From: Rhizobium giardinii bv. giardinii H152
GTDB taxonomy: Bacteria > Pseudomonadota > Alphaproteobacteria > Rhizobiales > Rhizobiaceae
Assembly: GCF_000379605.1 (NCBI RefSeq)
Contig: NZ_KB902579.1
Span: 509,748 to 573,747, forward strand
Direction: 5' to 3'
DNA length: 64,000 nucleotides
Shown: in pieces, positions 63,963 through 64,000 of the stretch
Position numbering within the stretch: the first letter of the stretch is position 1
Layout: each line of letters opens with the position of its first letter
The notes under the pieces: generated by a model
The model's database searches: none
What the model was told of the DNA's origin: nothing
Seen by the model: only the letters and a program-made list of their open reading frames with translations
Made by a program: the position numbers and the translations under genes

Positions 63963-64000
63963 CGGGCCAAGGACCTTGGAGACGCAAGGTTAGCGAGCGG

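Overview
The window reads as a stretch of the main chromosome of a high-GC alphaproteobacterium of the order Hyphomicrobiales (Rhizobiales), most likely family Rhizobiaceae (Sinorhizobium/Ensifer, Rhizobium, Agrobacterium, Shinella group). The reasons are the protein families (IalB, LexA with the GAAC/GTTC-N7-GTTC box, glnB-glnA, IlvA of the rhizobial type), a characteristic rhizobial intergenic palindromic repeat at 37557-37671, and a housekeeping gene order typical of that family. I cannot fix the genus from sequence alone.

Layout. 1-8726: 3' part of mfd, a DsbA/FrnE-type thiol oxidoreductase, an oligopeptide-type ABC solute-binding protein, an IalB protein, hspQ, a membrane-anchored coiled-coil protein and an orphan TAXI-type TRAP binding protein. 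8820-12444: glnA and glnB (nitrogen control) and divergent NAD(P)HX repair. 12445-20699: DUF72, uvrA, a LexA-boxed ssb promoter, marC-type protein and gyrA. 20851-24619: an unassigned cassette made of a Tat-exported FAD oxidoreductase, three membrane proteins, and, facing it, very small membrane ORFs. 24736-28669: coaD, two cyclophilins, queA and tgt. 29102-29903: a non-coding patch with an IS30-type transposase remnant, then tRNA-Glu. 30151-38700: purC facing a tightly packed minus-strand run (rlpA, a DD-peptidase homologue, tmk, holB, metG, tatD, PhnP-like phosphodiesterase).

39258-44013 is the most accessory-looking part: tRNA-Ser, a small XRE-type regulator, small membrane proteins of unknown function and tRNA-Cys, ending at lexA and tRNA-Asn. 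44229-53655: methyltransferase, LysE exporter, cyclopropane fatty acid synthase, a paired SMR exporter, an SDR, cysK, an AlaX-type editing protein, sseA, an acetyltransferase and DUF1203. 53711-63962: ald with divergent Lrp-type regulator, a 7-TM GGDEF cyclase, HlyU-like protein, hydrolase, ilvA, CinA-type protein, tRNA-Leu, gpt and a periplasmic Cache-like protein.

Functional links: glnB and glnA form a nitrogen-signalling pair; uvrA/ssb and lexA carry matching LexA boxes, so this window holds both the SOS repressor and targets; queA-tgt make queuosine; tmk-holB-metG-tatD are a replication and translation cluster. I found no complete mobile element, no CRISPR array, no rRNA and no convincing riboswitch. 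The most novel material is the 20.8-24.6 kb cassette with its tiny ORFs, the small-gene patch between tRNA-Ser and tRNA-Cys, and several enzymes with missing signature residues (DD-peptidase, Tgt, SDR).
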